Assembly: GCA_002914805.1 (NCBI GenBank)
Contig: JXTB01000048.1
Span: 236,420 to 300,419 of the forward strand
Direction of reading: 5' to 3'
Origin: Parasponia andersonii
Taxonomy: Eukaryota > Streptophyta > Magnoliopsida > Rosales > Cannabaceae
Length of the DNA: 64,000 nt
Made by a program: the position numbers and the translations under genes. Under the pieces are notes generated by a model. The model did no database searches. It was given only the letters and a program-made list of their open reading frames with translations, and was not told the origin of the DNA. Of this stretch, positions 12,746 to 24,600 are shown piece by piece; positions within the stretch are counted from its first letter, which is position 1, and each line of letters begins with the position of its first letter.

Positions 12746-12980
12746 TTGTCAATCCAATAGGTATATTTTTTTTTAATACATGGGTAGGTATTTGTTTTTT
12801 AGCCGTTGGATCACCATCTAATGGTGATCCAATGACTAAAATGAAATGCATAAAAAGATATGCATTATTAATGTTCTTTCCCTCTTTACTTTTTACAATA
12901 AAAAAGTGTGTATACTAAATTTTCATTGGCCAAATTGATACCTATAGGTTAAAAAAAAAATACTTACTTGATTGGTACCC
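12744..12980 (-). mobile_element. (TA)n-embedded MITE, copy 4 (inverted)
   Basis: Reverse-orientation member of the same family, head-to-head with copy 3 across about 42 bp of (TA)n. It starts GATTGTCAATCCAATAGGTA, which is the complement of the right end of copies 1-3, and ends TTGATTGGTACCC before another (TA)n run (12981-13005). Confidence 0.75.
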
Positions 12981-13379
12981 ATATATATATATATATATAT
13001 ATATACTTTTTTTTCGAGATACGAGGATGGACAAAAATATGAATTTTTACGCAGGATTAAAAGGCTTGCAAGTTACAGGCAGTCTACAATGATAGGGCTC
13101 ATTGTTCACAAATTCCAGTTTGGAGAATATAACAGCTAAAAAAGTATTTATCTTCGTTATGTATTTATTTATTTCATTTTTGCTAATGACCGCTGAATGT
13201 TTTCGGACTTCGGTTAGCTGTTTGAGGTATATGTTTAATTTTATTCTCTTGCTGAAAAAATATTCATTTATTTTCTTAAAAATATAGAAAATTAAAAAGA
13301 AGAAAAAGAGGAAATGTGATCTACGACGTCGTTTGAAAGTGATTTTAGTCAAATTCTGTCAATCATGGTAAATGGCCTT

Positions 13380-13735
13380 GGTCATCCTACTTAAAACGGC
13401 CCACTTAGTGGGTCCAAAACTAAGGCCTTCGCCAGATTGACGCGGCGTCGTTTTGACGCTAGCGGTTGGGTCTATATATAGCCCCTCTCGCTCGTGTTAG
13501 ACCACAATTTGTAGATCTAGGCCCAAGACTGCCCCCCAGTTTATTTTCCAGTCTCTTGCAATCACAGGACTCGTGGACGCCTTGGGCTAGGGCTCGGTAT
13601 TGGGCTATGGGCTAGTCGTTTCACGTGACTCCGGCCCAAAACCATCCTTCGCGAAGCCTGAATCATCGTCGTTCTCCAGGACTGTTAAACCCAGCGATTT
13701 CTAGGGTTTTTACTCTGCTTCGAAACCCTAATTTC
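13380..13735 (+). promoter_or_regulatory. Probable TRM6 promoter and leader
   Basis: A TATA-like TCTATATATAG lies at 13471-13481. Three TGGGCT words (13583, 13601 and about 13608) are site II-type elements. A telo-box AAACCCTAA is at 13723-13731, with an inverted AGGGTTTT at about 13703. Site II plus telo-box is the known pairing in plant genes for translation and RNA metabolism, which fits a tRNA-modification gene. Which motifs are upstream of the transcription start is not settled by sequence alone. Confidence 0.5.
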
Positions 13736-13799
13736 ATTCCCTAATGTTGCTCTGATTTTGATTCTAACTTAATTCTCGCATTCAAATAAAGTACCGGAA

Positions 13800-16700
13800 A
13801 TGTGCGAAACCAATAATCAAAGCGGTTCGGTTCAAAATTCCAGGGTGACATGGGAAGGTTGCAGCGTCTTGCTCGACATCAACGATGGCGATCGTTTGGT
13901 TTTCGCTCGTCTTTCGGCCGCTGCGTAAGTCTCTTAAGAAAAAACCCTAGCTTTTACACAGTTATGGGCTTTGTGAATTTATGCGATCGATTCGTGAATT
14001 GCAGGACTTTGAAAATTGGGAATAAGAATTGTTCTCTGCAACCCTTGATTGGTTGCGCATTTGGTTCAGTTTTTCGCGTTGAAACTGGAAGTGAAGGGCC
14101 ATATTTGTCCCGCTTCAGTCCTTCCTTAGAAGGTTTGGCTTCTAATTGGCAGTTATGATTGCTTAGGGTTGCCATTCCATAAGCTCCTGGCTTCTTCTTC
14201 GTACTTTTTAACTCGTCAAGCTCTATGCTTTTTTTCTCTTATTATACTGCCTTGTAGCTAATCAGGATGTTGTCTCTGATCATGTAAAGATTGTATTTTC
14301 TGGAATTTTGGTGGCATGTTAGGTAATAATATTCAAGAAAATAATGACTCCCAATTCAAGGACGAGTCCAAGGATAATCGAGCACTTGTAGATGACAATA
14401 AAGCTCAGAGCCTAACTGGTGAAGATATAGATGCAATGCGAAGGTGACTGTCGTCGTATTGTGTTTAAAACCTTTTGTTTTTACTCACCTATCCTGGAGA
14501 CCAGTAGTATGTTGTTTACTTATTTTGTGTATTTGTTTGCCAGAAGAGACTTATTTTGCAAGTTTAACGCAGGGGAATATGATCATAGAAGCGTTATTAC
14601 TTACTCTTAGTTGATAACGAAGGCTTTATTAGGACACATATTTTATTGAATCACCCTTTTAACAGTGTGTATGCTACTATACCTCTGTATTGCAGCCATC
14701 TAATTGCTTCGTTATGCTCTTAGTGTTAATGGCATTTGATCCTATGTTCTGCTGTGTTGTTCATCTTTTATGTGTTGTCTTTTTCCAAAACATAAGTTCT
14801 TTCCTGATAATAGTCAACCAACATTTAAATTTTCCATATGTAGAGACGGAGCAACAGGTGATGAAATAGTTGAAGCTCTCATAGCAAATAGTGCAACATT
14901 TGAAAAGAAAACATTGTTCTCTCAGGTAATTTTGGCCTTTTATTTTATTATTAGTTCTTGGCCGAGAATGTAAATTTAAAGCTTGGAAGTGATGAATAAT
15001 TCGTGTTATTTTGAAGGTAGGCTGATTCACTCTCTTTCTGCAGGAGAAATATAGGATTAAAAAGCAAAAGAAATATGCACCCAAAGTACTTGTGAGGCGC
15101 CCATTTGCTCGAAGGTGCTATTTTATTCTGAACATTTAGCCTACATGAATTTTATTCTTTGAATGATGCTGCTTTTGAATTTTTGAATGGTGATATCTTT
15201 CTTTGGATTAATTATTTCTTGTTATTGTATGTGTTGTTGTCTTACATGCTCAGAATTGTTGTAGTACACATATAGACAGTTCTGATTTCTATTTGCTGAC
15301 TTATGTTTTTGTTCTTTTTTCAGTATATGTGAGGCTTACTTCAAAAAATATCCTGTCAGAATTGGGTACAGATACTAATGAACACTTCAGGAAATATCCT
15401 ATGAAACAGTTGTTAACTGTAGTATATTTTTATCTGGATATTTTTAGTGCTAACAAGTGGCTTGGTTTTCTTATGATAGTCAGATTCTTGAGAGTGGACA
15501 CCTTATCTCTTCTACTGTCAATGGCTAATGTCTCTGCAAATTCTGATGTCCTTGTGGTGGATATGGTGGGAGGTTTGCTTGCTGGTGCTGTGGCAGAACG
15601 GATGGGAGGTGGTTTACACGTGTCTTATTTGCAATTTCCCTTTATTTTGTGGTTTATATGTTAACTTTGGAAATTTTGATTTTCTTTTTAAAGAAATCTG
15701 CTTTAACTAGTATGCTATAGAAACGATTACTGATATGGTGCTGTGGTTTTACATTTTCTCTTTTTTCTTGTCCCACCCCTATAAAGTATGTATAATAGGC
15801 TGGAGATTGAGTTCTATTTTCATATGTATTTGTCTTCTTGCAATTGATCTTAATATTTATGAGAGTTTATTGAGTTCTTTATCTTTATTTTTCCTGCAAT
15901 TGATTTTTTCTTTTTGTTTTCCAACTTGTTTAGTTGTTGACAATATTATTTTGCCTTTACAGGTACAGGTTATATATGTAGTACGTATGTTGGAAAGACA
16001 CCTTATTCAATGGAGATAGTGAGGATATTCAACTTCGGAAACGATATTTGCAAGAGGTATATTTCCTTTTGAATATGATCATATGTGGATGAGGAATTAA
16101 ATTTAGTTAAGAGTTTTATGAACTTGTGAAGCATGTGAGAAATGTAAACCCATTTTATTTTGACCAATTCCGACGGCACTGTCTTTAGCCTCTCTCTCTC
16201 ATTTTTTTCCTCCTTCTCTTTACTTATAGCAGTGAAATAAATTGCTGTATGACTCTATTATATTGACTATAATATATTTCGTCTGTTTGACTTTCCTTTA
16301 TGCTTATATAGACTGAGGTTATGGGTTTGATCTTAATTACCTATGAATACTATATGTAGGAGCCGGGGCTAGTTTTCTTTGTAATCAAGTTAATAGGTTG
16401 ATATGGTTATGACCCTTCTAGAAAGTTGAAACCCAGAAATAGCTACTTTTTTAACTTTTTAATTTCTTTGGTACTTTGCCTGCGGACTTGTAAAGTAGAG
16501 CTTTGAAAATTGAACTAGTTCTTTATCAGTTTATTTTGGTGCAGCATTGTGCGGTCTTCTCTTGATCACTTGTCTTCCTCCCACAATGGAAGTCTAGAAC
16601 AGACTGATCCTTCTAACACTAAAGGTGGCTTAGATGTAAGTTACAATTCCGTGTATGTTCCAGAATTTTGTATTGCCATCTTTCTTTTTTCTGCTTGAGT

Positions 16701-17590
16701 CTCCTTTCGCTGTATTTTGCTCTTGCAGTTGCTTAATAGCCTGGATTATTGATTTGTGCAGGATCAAACTTCTTCATCAGTGACCACTGACGAAATCTGT
16801 GTTGCATCTGAAAATGAGATATCTAATCTCGTTGAGGATAACATCTCTCATGGAACCAGAGGTTCGAAATCTGTAAAAGCTGGAGAGAAAGCACCAGAAG
16901 AAGTGATTAAATTGTGGAAAGAAAATGGTTTTTCTAGGTAACTGAAACTGGATATTATAATGTCCAAAAAAAAAAACTGGATATTATATGTTAAATCAAT
17001 TGCCATTGGTTGCTAATAAATTGAAATCTTTTGTACAGTTTAATAGTTGCCGCACCAGATCAGGATACCTGGAGTTTAGTTAAGGAGCTCTTACCGCTCC
17101 TGTCAAATTCAGCGCCTTTTGCAATTTATCACCAGTTCCTCCAGGTCATTAGCTTCACATTACCATTGAAAGCCAATATTTTATTGTTATACTGCTTCAT
17201 CATTTTGCGACTTATCTTCCTTAAGTTTCAAATTTAGTCCCATTCCAAATCTTTAAGTTTTCTAATTAGAAATAGTTTGGAATTTCGGCCAAATGCAGCC
17301 TCTTGCAACCTGCATGCATAATCTACAGCTTGGGAAAATGGCAATTGGCTTGCAAATTTCGGAACCTTGGTTACGAGAATATCAGGTGGTTATTTATGTT
17401 GTTATTATTATTATTATGCATTAATGTGTATCTTTCTTTTTATCTGTGAGATGACTATAGCTTCTTAAATATTCTGATTTTTTCCCCCCTAAAATTGATG
17501 CAGGTCCTTCCATCAAGAACCCATCCTTGCATGCAGATGAGCGCATTTGGTGGGTATATTCTCAGCGGCACTAAGATATGCAGCACGTAG
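13800..17590 (+). CDS. TRM6: tRNA (adenine58-N1)-methyltransferase non-catalytic subunit TRM6 (Gcd10 family)
   Basis: TRM6 partners the catalytic TRM61 to make m1A58 in the T-loop of tRNAs, including initiator tRNA, in the nucleus. I read 13 exons with GT/AG borders and continuous phase, giving 444 aa: 13800-13924, 14005-14132, 14323-14443, 14844-14925, 15044-15114, 15324-15365, 15484-15608, 15963-16056, 16545-16635, 16762-16937, 17039-17144, 17299-17385 and 17504-17590. Family hallmarks are an N-terminal beta-barrel-like part (TWEGCSVLLDINDGDR, KIGNKNCSL), the helical EKYRIKKQKKY linker, FLRVDTLSLLLSMANV, and the Rossmann-like VVDMVGGLLAGAVAERMGG and GYICSTYVGKTPYSM segments. It ends with the GGYILSGTKI region close to the C terminus, as in homologues. 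An acidic, Ser-rich insert (about residues 265-340) is poorly conserved in the family. No break is seen. Confidence 0.93.
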
Positions 17591-18795
17591 TTCCTTTACA
17601 AAGCACTAGTGCTCAGTCTTACCAGTTTTGTTCATGCCGTTTGTTTGTGAGCCAAGTAAACGCAGGACGATTTTGTTTCAGTAATTTTCATTTTCACTAG
17701 TTAATTATTTAGTAAATTTTGCAACTTCTGCCACATTTTTTCCCCCTTTTTTGTGGGAGTTGCAGTCACTCACCACTTCTGTGTAACATATGTAACTTGT
17801 TTTTTTTAAAAGGCAAATTAATTTATAGTTTGCTGGGACAATAAGATTGCGGATATGGGCCTCATATACTCTCGAAATTGTAACTTTCGTCGTTTTTCTG
17901 GGTGGCTTCTTTTACTTAATCTTTACTCTCTATATTCTTTTTCGAATAAATGCCTTTGCCGTTGGCAAAGTTTGAATGCTGTCGTTTAAATGTTTTATTG
18001 TCGTTCATGGGAGAACTTTGACTCGACTCTACATAATTATCTTGGTTTTACTACTGCAACGAATTTTCAAACGGGCCTTATTTTGATGTGATCTTACGAA
18101 GTAGTGCACTATCGAAGATTGATATATGTGTCGTAACTCGCAGGTATATATGCTGGGAAAAAAAAAAAAGAAGTAGAACGATTAAACTCTTTTTTTTTTT
18201 TCATTTTTCTTCATCAAGGTATGATAGTCTCTACTCCATTAAAGCTCCAACTCTTGTTTATCAAGGGAAAATTTTGTGGAAAAACCTATGTTTTCATTTT
18301 CCCCAAATTCGGATAGCAAAGGGTCTGTTCTTCTTCGACAATGTGACTCAGGTAAGAATGAGATTTTTGTTAATGATGTTCTCCGTCTTGAAACAACTAT
18401 GGGTTTATAATTTTAGAGAATGGAATTTTTGTAGGATGATTTATGGGTCTTTCTCTTTTAGGTTAAGGGTTTTTCGCATTCATTATTTATTTATTTTTAG
18501 TTTTTTTTTTTTTTTTTGTTTTGTTTCCCCTAATTTTCTCCATCTATGAAACCCAGAACTAAGTTCATCACTTTGCATGTTTCTTCTGGTATATAGGAGC
18601 ATTTTACAGGTTCAGAATGCTACGAAGTCCAGGGAGCAAACTTCCTGATTACGTTAATTTTATTATATTTGCTTGGGTTGTATTTATTTAATACAAAATT
18701 GGTAATGGAGAAAAAAATATTTGTTTAAGGGCAAAATAAAAAAAAAAACCTATAGAAAACATCCTTCATCCAACCAAACTTTAAATTCAGCAACA
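17591..18795. other. TRM6 3' flank, no gene recognised
   Basis: The TRM6 3' untranslated region must lie at the start. Open stretches around 18088-18549 are rich in Phe and Arg and run through homopolymers; I treat them as chance. Nothing else is identifiable. Confidence 0.45.
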
Positions 18796-19181
18796 TCAAA
18801 CCTGGAGCATCAACCTAATCAATAAAGTGGCAGCTGCAATTAGGTACATGAAAACCCTCTTTTTTTGATGTTCTTCCTCTTTTAAGCTCCAAATTTTCTG
18901 ATTCAAGCCTCCTTATATCTCGCAACCAACCTGAAATAATTTGTTTAGATCTCTCGCACATTGGAGGGTCAATCTATTTAAAGTACCCACAACCTCCATT
19001 TTGCTATAGAAATAAATAAATAATTAAGTTGTGTTAATTTATATATAAACCTAGGAAAAAAAAAATAGAAATTTCTTCCTTTCTTCTTGTAGCAAGCGAA
19101 AAACCTTCTTCCGGAGTTTAAATTGGTCCATGAAGTTTTTATTTCAACTCTGTGACCACACCGGCAGACTGGAGCCTCCAT
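18796..19181 (-). pseudogene. Decayed GRF-type zinc-finger gene (At1g43920-like small protein)
   Basis: Reverse-strand remnant. Exon 1 (from ATG 19181) encodes CRCGHRVEIKTSWTNLNSGR and a following RFFAC, the first half of a GRF zinc finger. After an intron with acceptor TATAG at about 19004, a second block reads NGGCGYF, then PPMCERSKQIISG, then a charged helix and a hydrophobic end (YLIAAATLLIRLM) before a stop at about 18796. This order (GRF finger, coiled coil, C-terminal membrane anchor) matches small plant GRF proteins. It is broken: there is an in-frame TAG after GYFK where Trp-type residues are usual, the best donor gives the wrong phase, and a one-base shift separates the helix from the anchor. 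The function of the family is not established. Confidence 0.65.
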
Positions 19182-19772
19182 TTTTTTGACCCAATTTGAG
19201 CTTCAATGGAGAGACTTCTCCCTCTTCTTTCTTTAGCTGCGAGAAAGTAAGGTATTTCGCGCCCTGTCTTCCCCCCCCAGTACATACCCATGGGAAGAAG
19301 GTCATGTGCTTAGCACGTGGTCATTTAACGCTACTTGTAGGCGGAGAAATGCCCATGGATTAACATGTGACGGAAACTAATAATTTGTGGATTCAAGTGC
19401 TAAAAAAAAAAAAGATGGGAACCTAAGCGATACTCTGGAAAAAGTTTGGGGACCCTAGGTGATATTTTCCCTTTTACAAAGTAATATTTTGAAGATTTTT
19501 CAAGATAATTTTGGTTTATTATTTAATTTGGCCTTGGCCGAACTTTTATACTGATTTTTTCATCTTTTTTTTTTTTTTAAATTCTGGTTTATAAGTTAAT
19601 AGAACGGATATATTAAGTGAAGTATTAGGTATATCTTTTGAAATATATATGTATATACATATGTTATTTAATATGTTTGGATCATTGTTAAGAGATTTGA
19701 TAAGATATATATTTTTTTTTTTTTAAATTCCGAGACGTATCAAAGTTCTGGTTTTCTAGTGTAATAATAATA
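19182..19772. other. Intergenic stretch
   Basis: No gene recognised. Two poly-T runs and an AT-rich stretch lead into the foldback element. Confidence 0.4.
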
Positions 19773-21229
19773 AGAAATTAGGTAAAATATGCATCAAGAT
19801 ATGCATATTTTGGTCTATATGCCCCGTTTAAAAAATCTCTGAAAAAATATGCATGTGGACGAAATTACCCTTAAAAATATTAAGAAAAATTTATGCACAT
19901 CACATTTAATTGATCTGAATCTCTCTCTCGCACAGAAATTCTCTTTCGACTGAAAATCTTAGGTAATCCAAGAATTATACTACTCCATAATCTATATTCG
20001 CACAAATACTCGTTCTCATCTCTTACAATACCGTCAAACTCTTCATTTCCCTATATTCTTTCATCATTCTTCTCCACATAGTTATAGTTATGGGTATAGT
20101 TTAAAATAGAATATCATCAAATTTAGAGATATTATGAGTAATTTACTTGTGGCAAAATCGTTTTGAGGTTAATTTTTGCGAATTTAAAAAAAAAATCGCG
20201 ATAATTTTCGATGATTTTTCGATGAAAATTGTATTCTCAGCAAAATTTCAATGAAAATGGTATTTTTGACAATTTTCGATGCAATTTCGATGATTTTCGA
20301 TGGTTTTTCGATGATATTTCGATGAAAATTGTATTCTCAGCAAAATTTCAATGAAAATGGTATTTTTGATAATTTTCCGTGTAATTTCGATGAATGTTTG
20401 ATGATATTTGGATAAAAGTGGTATTCTTGTTAATATTTCGATAAAAATGATATTTTCAACGATTTTCGACATAATTTCGATATAATTCGATGAAGTAGTA
20501 TTTTCGATAAAATTTTGTCAAAAATACCACTTTTATCGAAATATTATCGAAATTACATCAAAAATCGTCGAAAATGCTATTTTATCGAAATATTAACAAA
20601 ATACCACTTTTGTCGAAACATCACCGAAAATTCATCGAAAATGCATTAAAAATTATCAAAAATACCATTTTTATTGAAATTTTTGCTGAGAATACAATTT
20701 TCATCGAAAAATCATCGAAAATGCATCGAAAATTCATCGAAATTGCATCAAAAATTATCAAAAATACCATTTTCATTGAAATTTTGTTGAGAATACAATT
20801 TTCATCGAAAATTATCGCGATTTTTTATAAAACTCGCAAAAATTAACTTCAAAATGATTTTTTCACATATAAATTACCTCATAATATCTCGAAATTTGAT
20901 AATATGCTATTTTAGACTATACCCATAACTATGTGGAGAAGAATGAAGAGAGAAGATAGGGAAATGATGAGTTTGACGGAGAGATGAGAACGAAGTTTTG
21001 TATGAGTATGGACTATGGAGTACTATAATTCTTGGATTATCTGAGATTTTCAGTCGAGAGAGAGTTTCTGTGCGAGAGAGATTCAGATCAATTAAAAGTG
21101 AAAGACATAGTTTTTTTCTTAGTATTTTTAAGAGTAGTTTCGTCTACATGCATATTTTTTCAGAGAGTTTTTAAACTGAGCATATAGACCAAAATATGCC
21201 TATTTTCGTGCATATTTTACCTAATTTCT
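19773..21229. mobile_element. Foldback (long-palindrome) element, about 1.46 kb
   Basis: The left arm starts AGAAATTAGGTAAAATATGC and the right arm ends in its complement, GCATATTTTACCTAATTTCT. The arms stay complementary almost to the centre (about 20515): for example TAATCCAAGAATTATACTAC (about 19962) against GTACTATAATTCTTGGATTA (about 21020), and TAGTTATGGGTATAGT (about 20088) against ACTATACCCATAACTA (about 20918). The middle 700 bp is a dense set of short repeats around ATTTCGATGATTTTCGATG, GTATTCTCAGCAAAATTTC and AATGGTATTTTTGA and their complements. There is no coding capacity; open frames here are by-products of the repeats. It is a non-autonomous foldback or MITE-like element of unknown superfamily. 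Flanks are (TAA)-rich, so the target repeat cannot be fixed. Confidence 0.85.
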
Positions 21230-21663
21230 CATAATAAATTACATACAACTAGAGAAAAAATATTAGTTAAAAAAAAAAGAGAGTCAAAAAGAGACTAATC
21301 TCTAATGTATATTTTATGCTTAATTTTCCAATGAGCCAACCAAGGCCCAGGGCCAGGAGGAGGAGGAAGCGAAGGCCCGGGCGGGTCGGGGCGGGCCAGG
21401 GTGGGTCCATATGAAAAGGGAATCCTCTCCTTGGTAGAGGCAGAAGGCGGGCGTCGCGGATTCGAACGTGCACGTTTTTTTCTCTTTCGCCGCTTCCTTC
21501 TTTCTCTCTGTCTCCCTCCCTCGAACCCACGCACGCTAACAGCGTTTTTCTTTTTCCCTCCAACGCTCAAAAACCATTCTCAGTCTCAGTCTCAGTCTCA
21601 GTCCCAGTCCCAGTCTCTTGAGGGAGTCTCCACCATTGATTAGATTTGATTTGATTTGATTTG
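21230..21663 (+). promoter_or_regulatory. E2F gene promoter and 5' leader with two tandem repeats
   Basis: A GC-rich patch at 21340-21410 (GGCCCAGGGCCAGG, GGGCGGG) is followed by a pyrimidine-rich leader. The leader holds a hexamer repeat (CAGTCT/CAGTCC)n at about 21580-21617 and a pentamer repeat (GATTT)n at 21643-21664. TTTCGCCGC at about 21485 resembles but does not exactly match the E2F site consensus TTTSSCGC. No TATA box stands out. Confidence 0.45.
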
Positions 21664-24600
21664 ATGGCAGAGAATCCAAGTTCGGTTCATGGCCTTTCTC
21701 AATTCCAATTTCAGCCTCTTCTCCATTCTCATTCTCATTCCCATTACTCCCTTACTCCCACCAACGGTGAGCTTTTTCCTTCCACCTCTTCTCCAACACC
21801 TCACCTTCATCATCATCATCATCATCATTCTCCTCTTGCTCCTCCCGACGCCTTCAACCGAAGTAGATTTTCCGATTTCGCTAAGGACTCCTCTCAACCA
21901 GAGACTGACTCCGCTTTTGCGGTCAGTATGTCTGTCTTAGTTCTCGCGATCATCATACCTCTTCTTCCTAATTCACTCCTCTTCATTTGATTTTCTTTCT
22001 TTTCTTTTGAAATATGCATGTTGCATCATACATATATATATATATATATCCATAATTTTGGTTTTATTAATTTGAATGTTATTATTATTATATAATATAT
22101 GTAATCGCTGATTTTCTCTCCGTTTGGCCTTCTTTTTTCCCCCCTCAAATTTGGATGGATTGCATTCTTTGAACAACTTAGCGGCTTTAATTAATGCTTC
22201 TCTTGATTTGGTGATTATTGGAATTTGATTGCACGGATGTTGATTTTTCCTTTGACTCAAATTTTGCAAAATAGCTACTTCATTATCATGTCGAATTCGC
22301 TAATCAGGAAAATCATGGCCAATTCTAACAACATTCCACTTGGATTGACTTAGTTCTTCTCTAGAGGAAGAGCCAAAAAAAAAAAAGATTTTTGAAAGGA
22401 ATTTACCGTGTCACCGAGTTGTTTAAGCTTTCATTTATGATTTGTATTGCGTACATCTCTATAAGTTTGCATTACAATCGGCAACAAATGACGAAATATT
22501 ATTTCATTTGACACCGTATATTGTTGTTCAATCTGAACGGTGTAGATGTTGTTGAAAATGCAAGTTGAATTTGTATAATTGCATTTTGTTTAAGAGTTAA
22601 TATCTTATCCTTTGCAGTTGCCAGAATCAAATGGTAAAGTTGAGGCTCTGATTCGTGGGCGGGTAGCTAATAGTAATTCGAAAGTTCCAAGACAGTCCAA
22701 GTTTGGATCTCAAATGTTGAAAGTCGAGTGTCTTACTGGCCTGGTTCCACAGAACAGTTGCCGCTACGATAGCTCTTTAGGTATGGTTAGATTACAAACG
22801 TTATTACCGCTTCCAATTGACTGTTTTCCCTTTGTTTCTTTATCTCTGTAATACTTAAACTGTAAGCATTTTTTTGGGTCAATGCTCTTTTGGTATGAAC
22901 TTTTGAGCAATGTGATGTATCTTTGATTTTTGTTATATAGATCAATAACATTAATAAAATCTGCAATTTGTCATTGGCAGGCTTGTTAACCAGGAAATTT
23001 GTCAATTTGATTCATGAAGCTGAGGATCGAACTCTTGATTTGAACCATACTGCAGATATCTTAGAGGTATTCAAGTACCATTATGTTTATTTATGAGAAA
23101 GTTCGAACTGCACTGGCTGGTGCTTCTGTATAATGAACTGTTTATATTTGTCACTTGTTTTTATTTATCCATTTTGTTACAGGTTCAAAAGAGGAGGATA
23201 TATGATATTACAAATGTTCTTGAAGGAATAGGATTGATAGAGAAAACTTCAAAGAACCATATACGCTGGAAGTAATTTAATTGACCTTTTACTTTTATTA
23301 CTTTACTTTGGCCTTTTTTCTTTACCCCCTCTCCAATTAATCTGATGCGACCATTAAATCTCGCAAACAGGAGAAGTGATTTATTGGGGCCACGGGAGTT
23401 GGATGATGAGATTGCTAGAGCAAAGGTACAATGTAACATGTATCAGAGTTGGTCAAATATTTTCTGTTTTTAAACTTTTGTTTAAATATGTACTTTTTTT
23501 CACTTTCCAATATTCTATTAAGAAGATTATCAGAATGAAAAAGTACTATCAAGGAGCTGAGAAAGAAGATAATTTGACATGAGGAAGATTATACTTTAGC
23601 TAGCTATTTGAGTATACCTAGATTCGTACTGAATATTGCAATGTGTAGACAAGGCATGCCAAATATTGACTGAAGTTTGAATTAATTGAAGCTGGTTATA
23701 ATTGATTTCATTTAGTAAAAAAGATGCCTAATTAAGGTGAAATTCAAGTTTCTATGCTTTTTGAAGAAATTGATACACTTGAACTGTCTATACGATTGAT
23801 TACAAGGTCTAGTTTTGTTTCAGGCTGAAGTTCAAAGCTTATATGCAGAAGAATACAGGCTCGATGAGGCTATAAGGTTAGTTCAGTAGAGTTTCTAAAT
23901 ACAGTGTCTAACCGATGATCTCTCTTTGTATGTTCAGCTGTCGTTATGTTCTGTTTCAGGTACCAGCAAAATCTTCTAAGGAACCTGGAGGAAGATGAAA
24001 ACAGTAAAAAGTACAGTTCAAATTCCCTCATGTTCTTTTAATTGCACACCTCTTTTTTTTTTTTTTTTTTTTGGGTGGGTAATTCTGTCTATTTTGGTTT
24101 TATAGGTACCTATTTTTTACAGAGGAAGACATTTTGACTCTTCCATGCTTTCAGGTCATTTTTCTCTTAAACTTGGTAGTTCCTTAAATTGTGCTATATC
24201 TCGTTATTATTTTTACCTTTGTCGAATAATCTACTTAATCTCACTCTTTGCTAATAATTATTCTAAGCAGAATCAAACACTCATTGTAATAAAGGCTCCA
24301 AAAGCTAGTTCCATTGAAGTTCCTGATCCCGATGAGGTAGGTTGCTTGGATAAATGTGGTTTGACATTTTTGTGTAAAGTTTTCGTACCCCAGTTGATTG
24401 TTTCCTTCTAATGAGCAGGACATCAGTTTTCCCCAAAAGCAATATAAAATGATTGTAAGAAGCATCAGGGGACCAATCGATACGTTCCTCTTAAGGTATC
24501 TTATTTCTTCACGTGCAGTCATTTACTCATATGTACATTCCCACTGCGCCAAGGACAGAAATAACATATAGCATTCTGGTGCATGTGAACTATATTTGTA

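Larger units (their letters stand above)
11590..13740 (+). repeat. Right copy of duplicated segment (native TRM6 upstream region)
   Basis: Direct copy of about 5220-7420, and the one still joined to TRM6. Two (TA)n-embedded MITEs (12451-12980) sit in this copy and are missing at the matching place in the left copy (about 6180-6200), so they arrived after the duplication. The 3' part carries the promoter-like motifs described separately. Confidence 0.75.

Noticed and set aside
12645-12851. Open frame with a (YI)n stretch
   Set aside because: It is the (TA)n microsatellite read between two MITEs.
18088-18549. 153-codon plus-strand open frame
   Set aside because: Crosses poly-A and poly-T runs, has no family motif and lies in the TRM6 3' flank.
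20248-20846. Two opposed open frames rich in Ile, Lys, Asn and His within the foldback element
   Set aside because: They are translations of the same short inverted repeats on both strands; no domain, and their periodicity follows the DNA repeat.
21480-21495. E2F autoregulatory site TTTCGCCGC upstream of the E2F gene
   Set aside because: One base off the TTTSSCGC consensus, so it is only mentioned and not called as a site.
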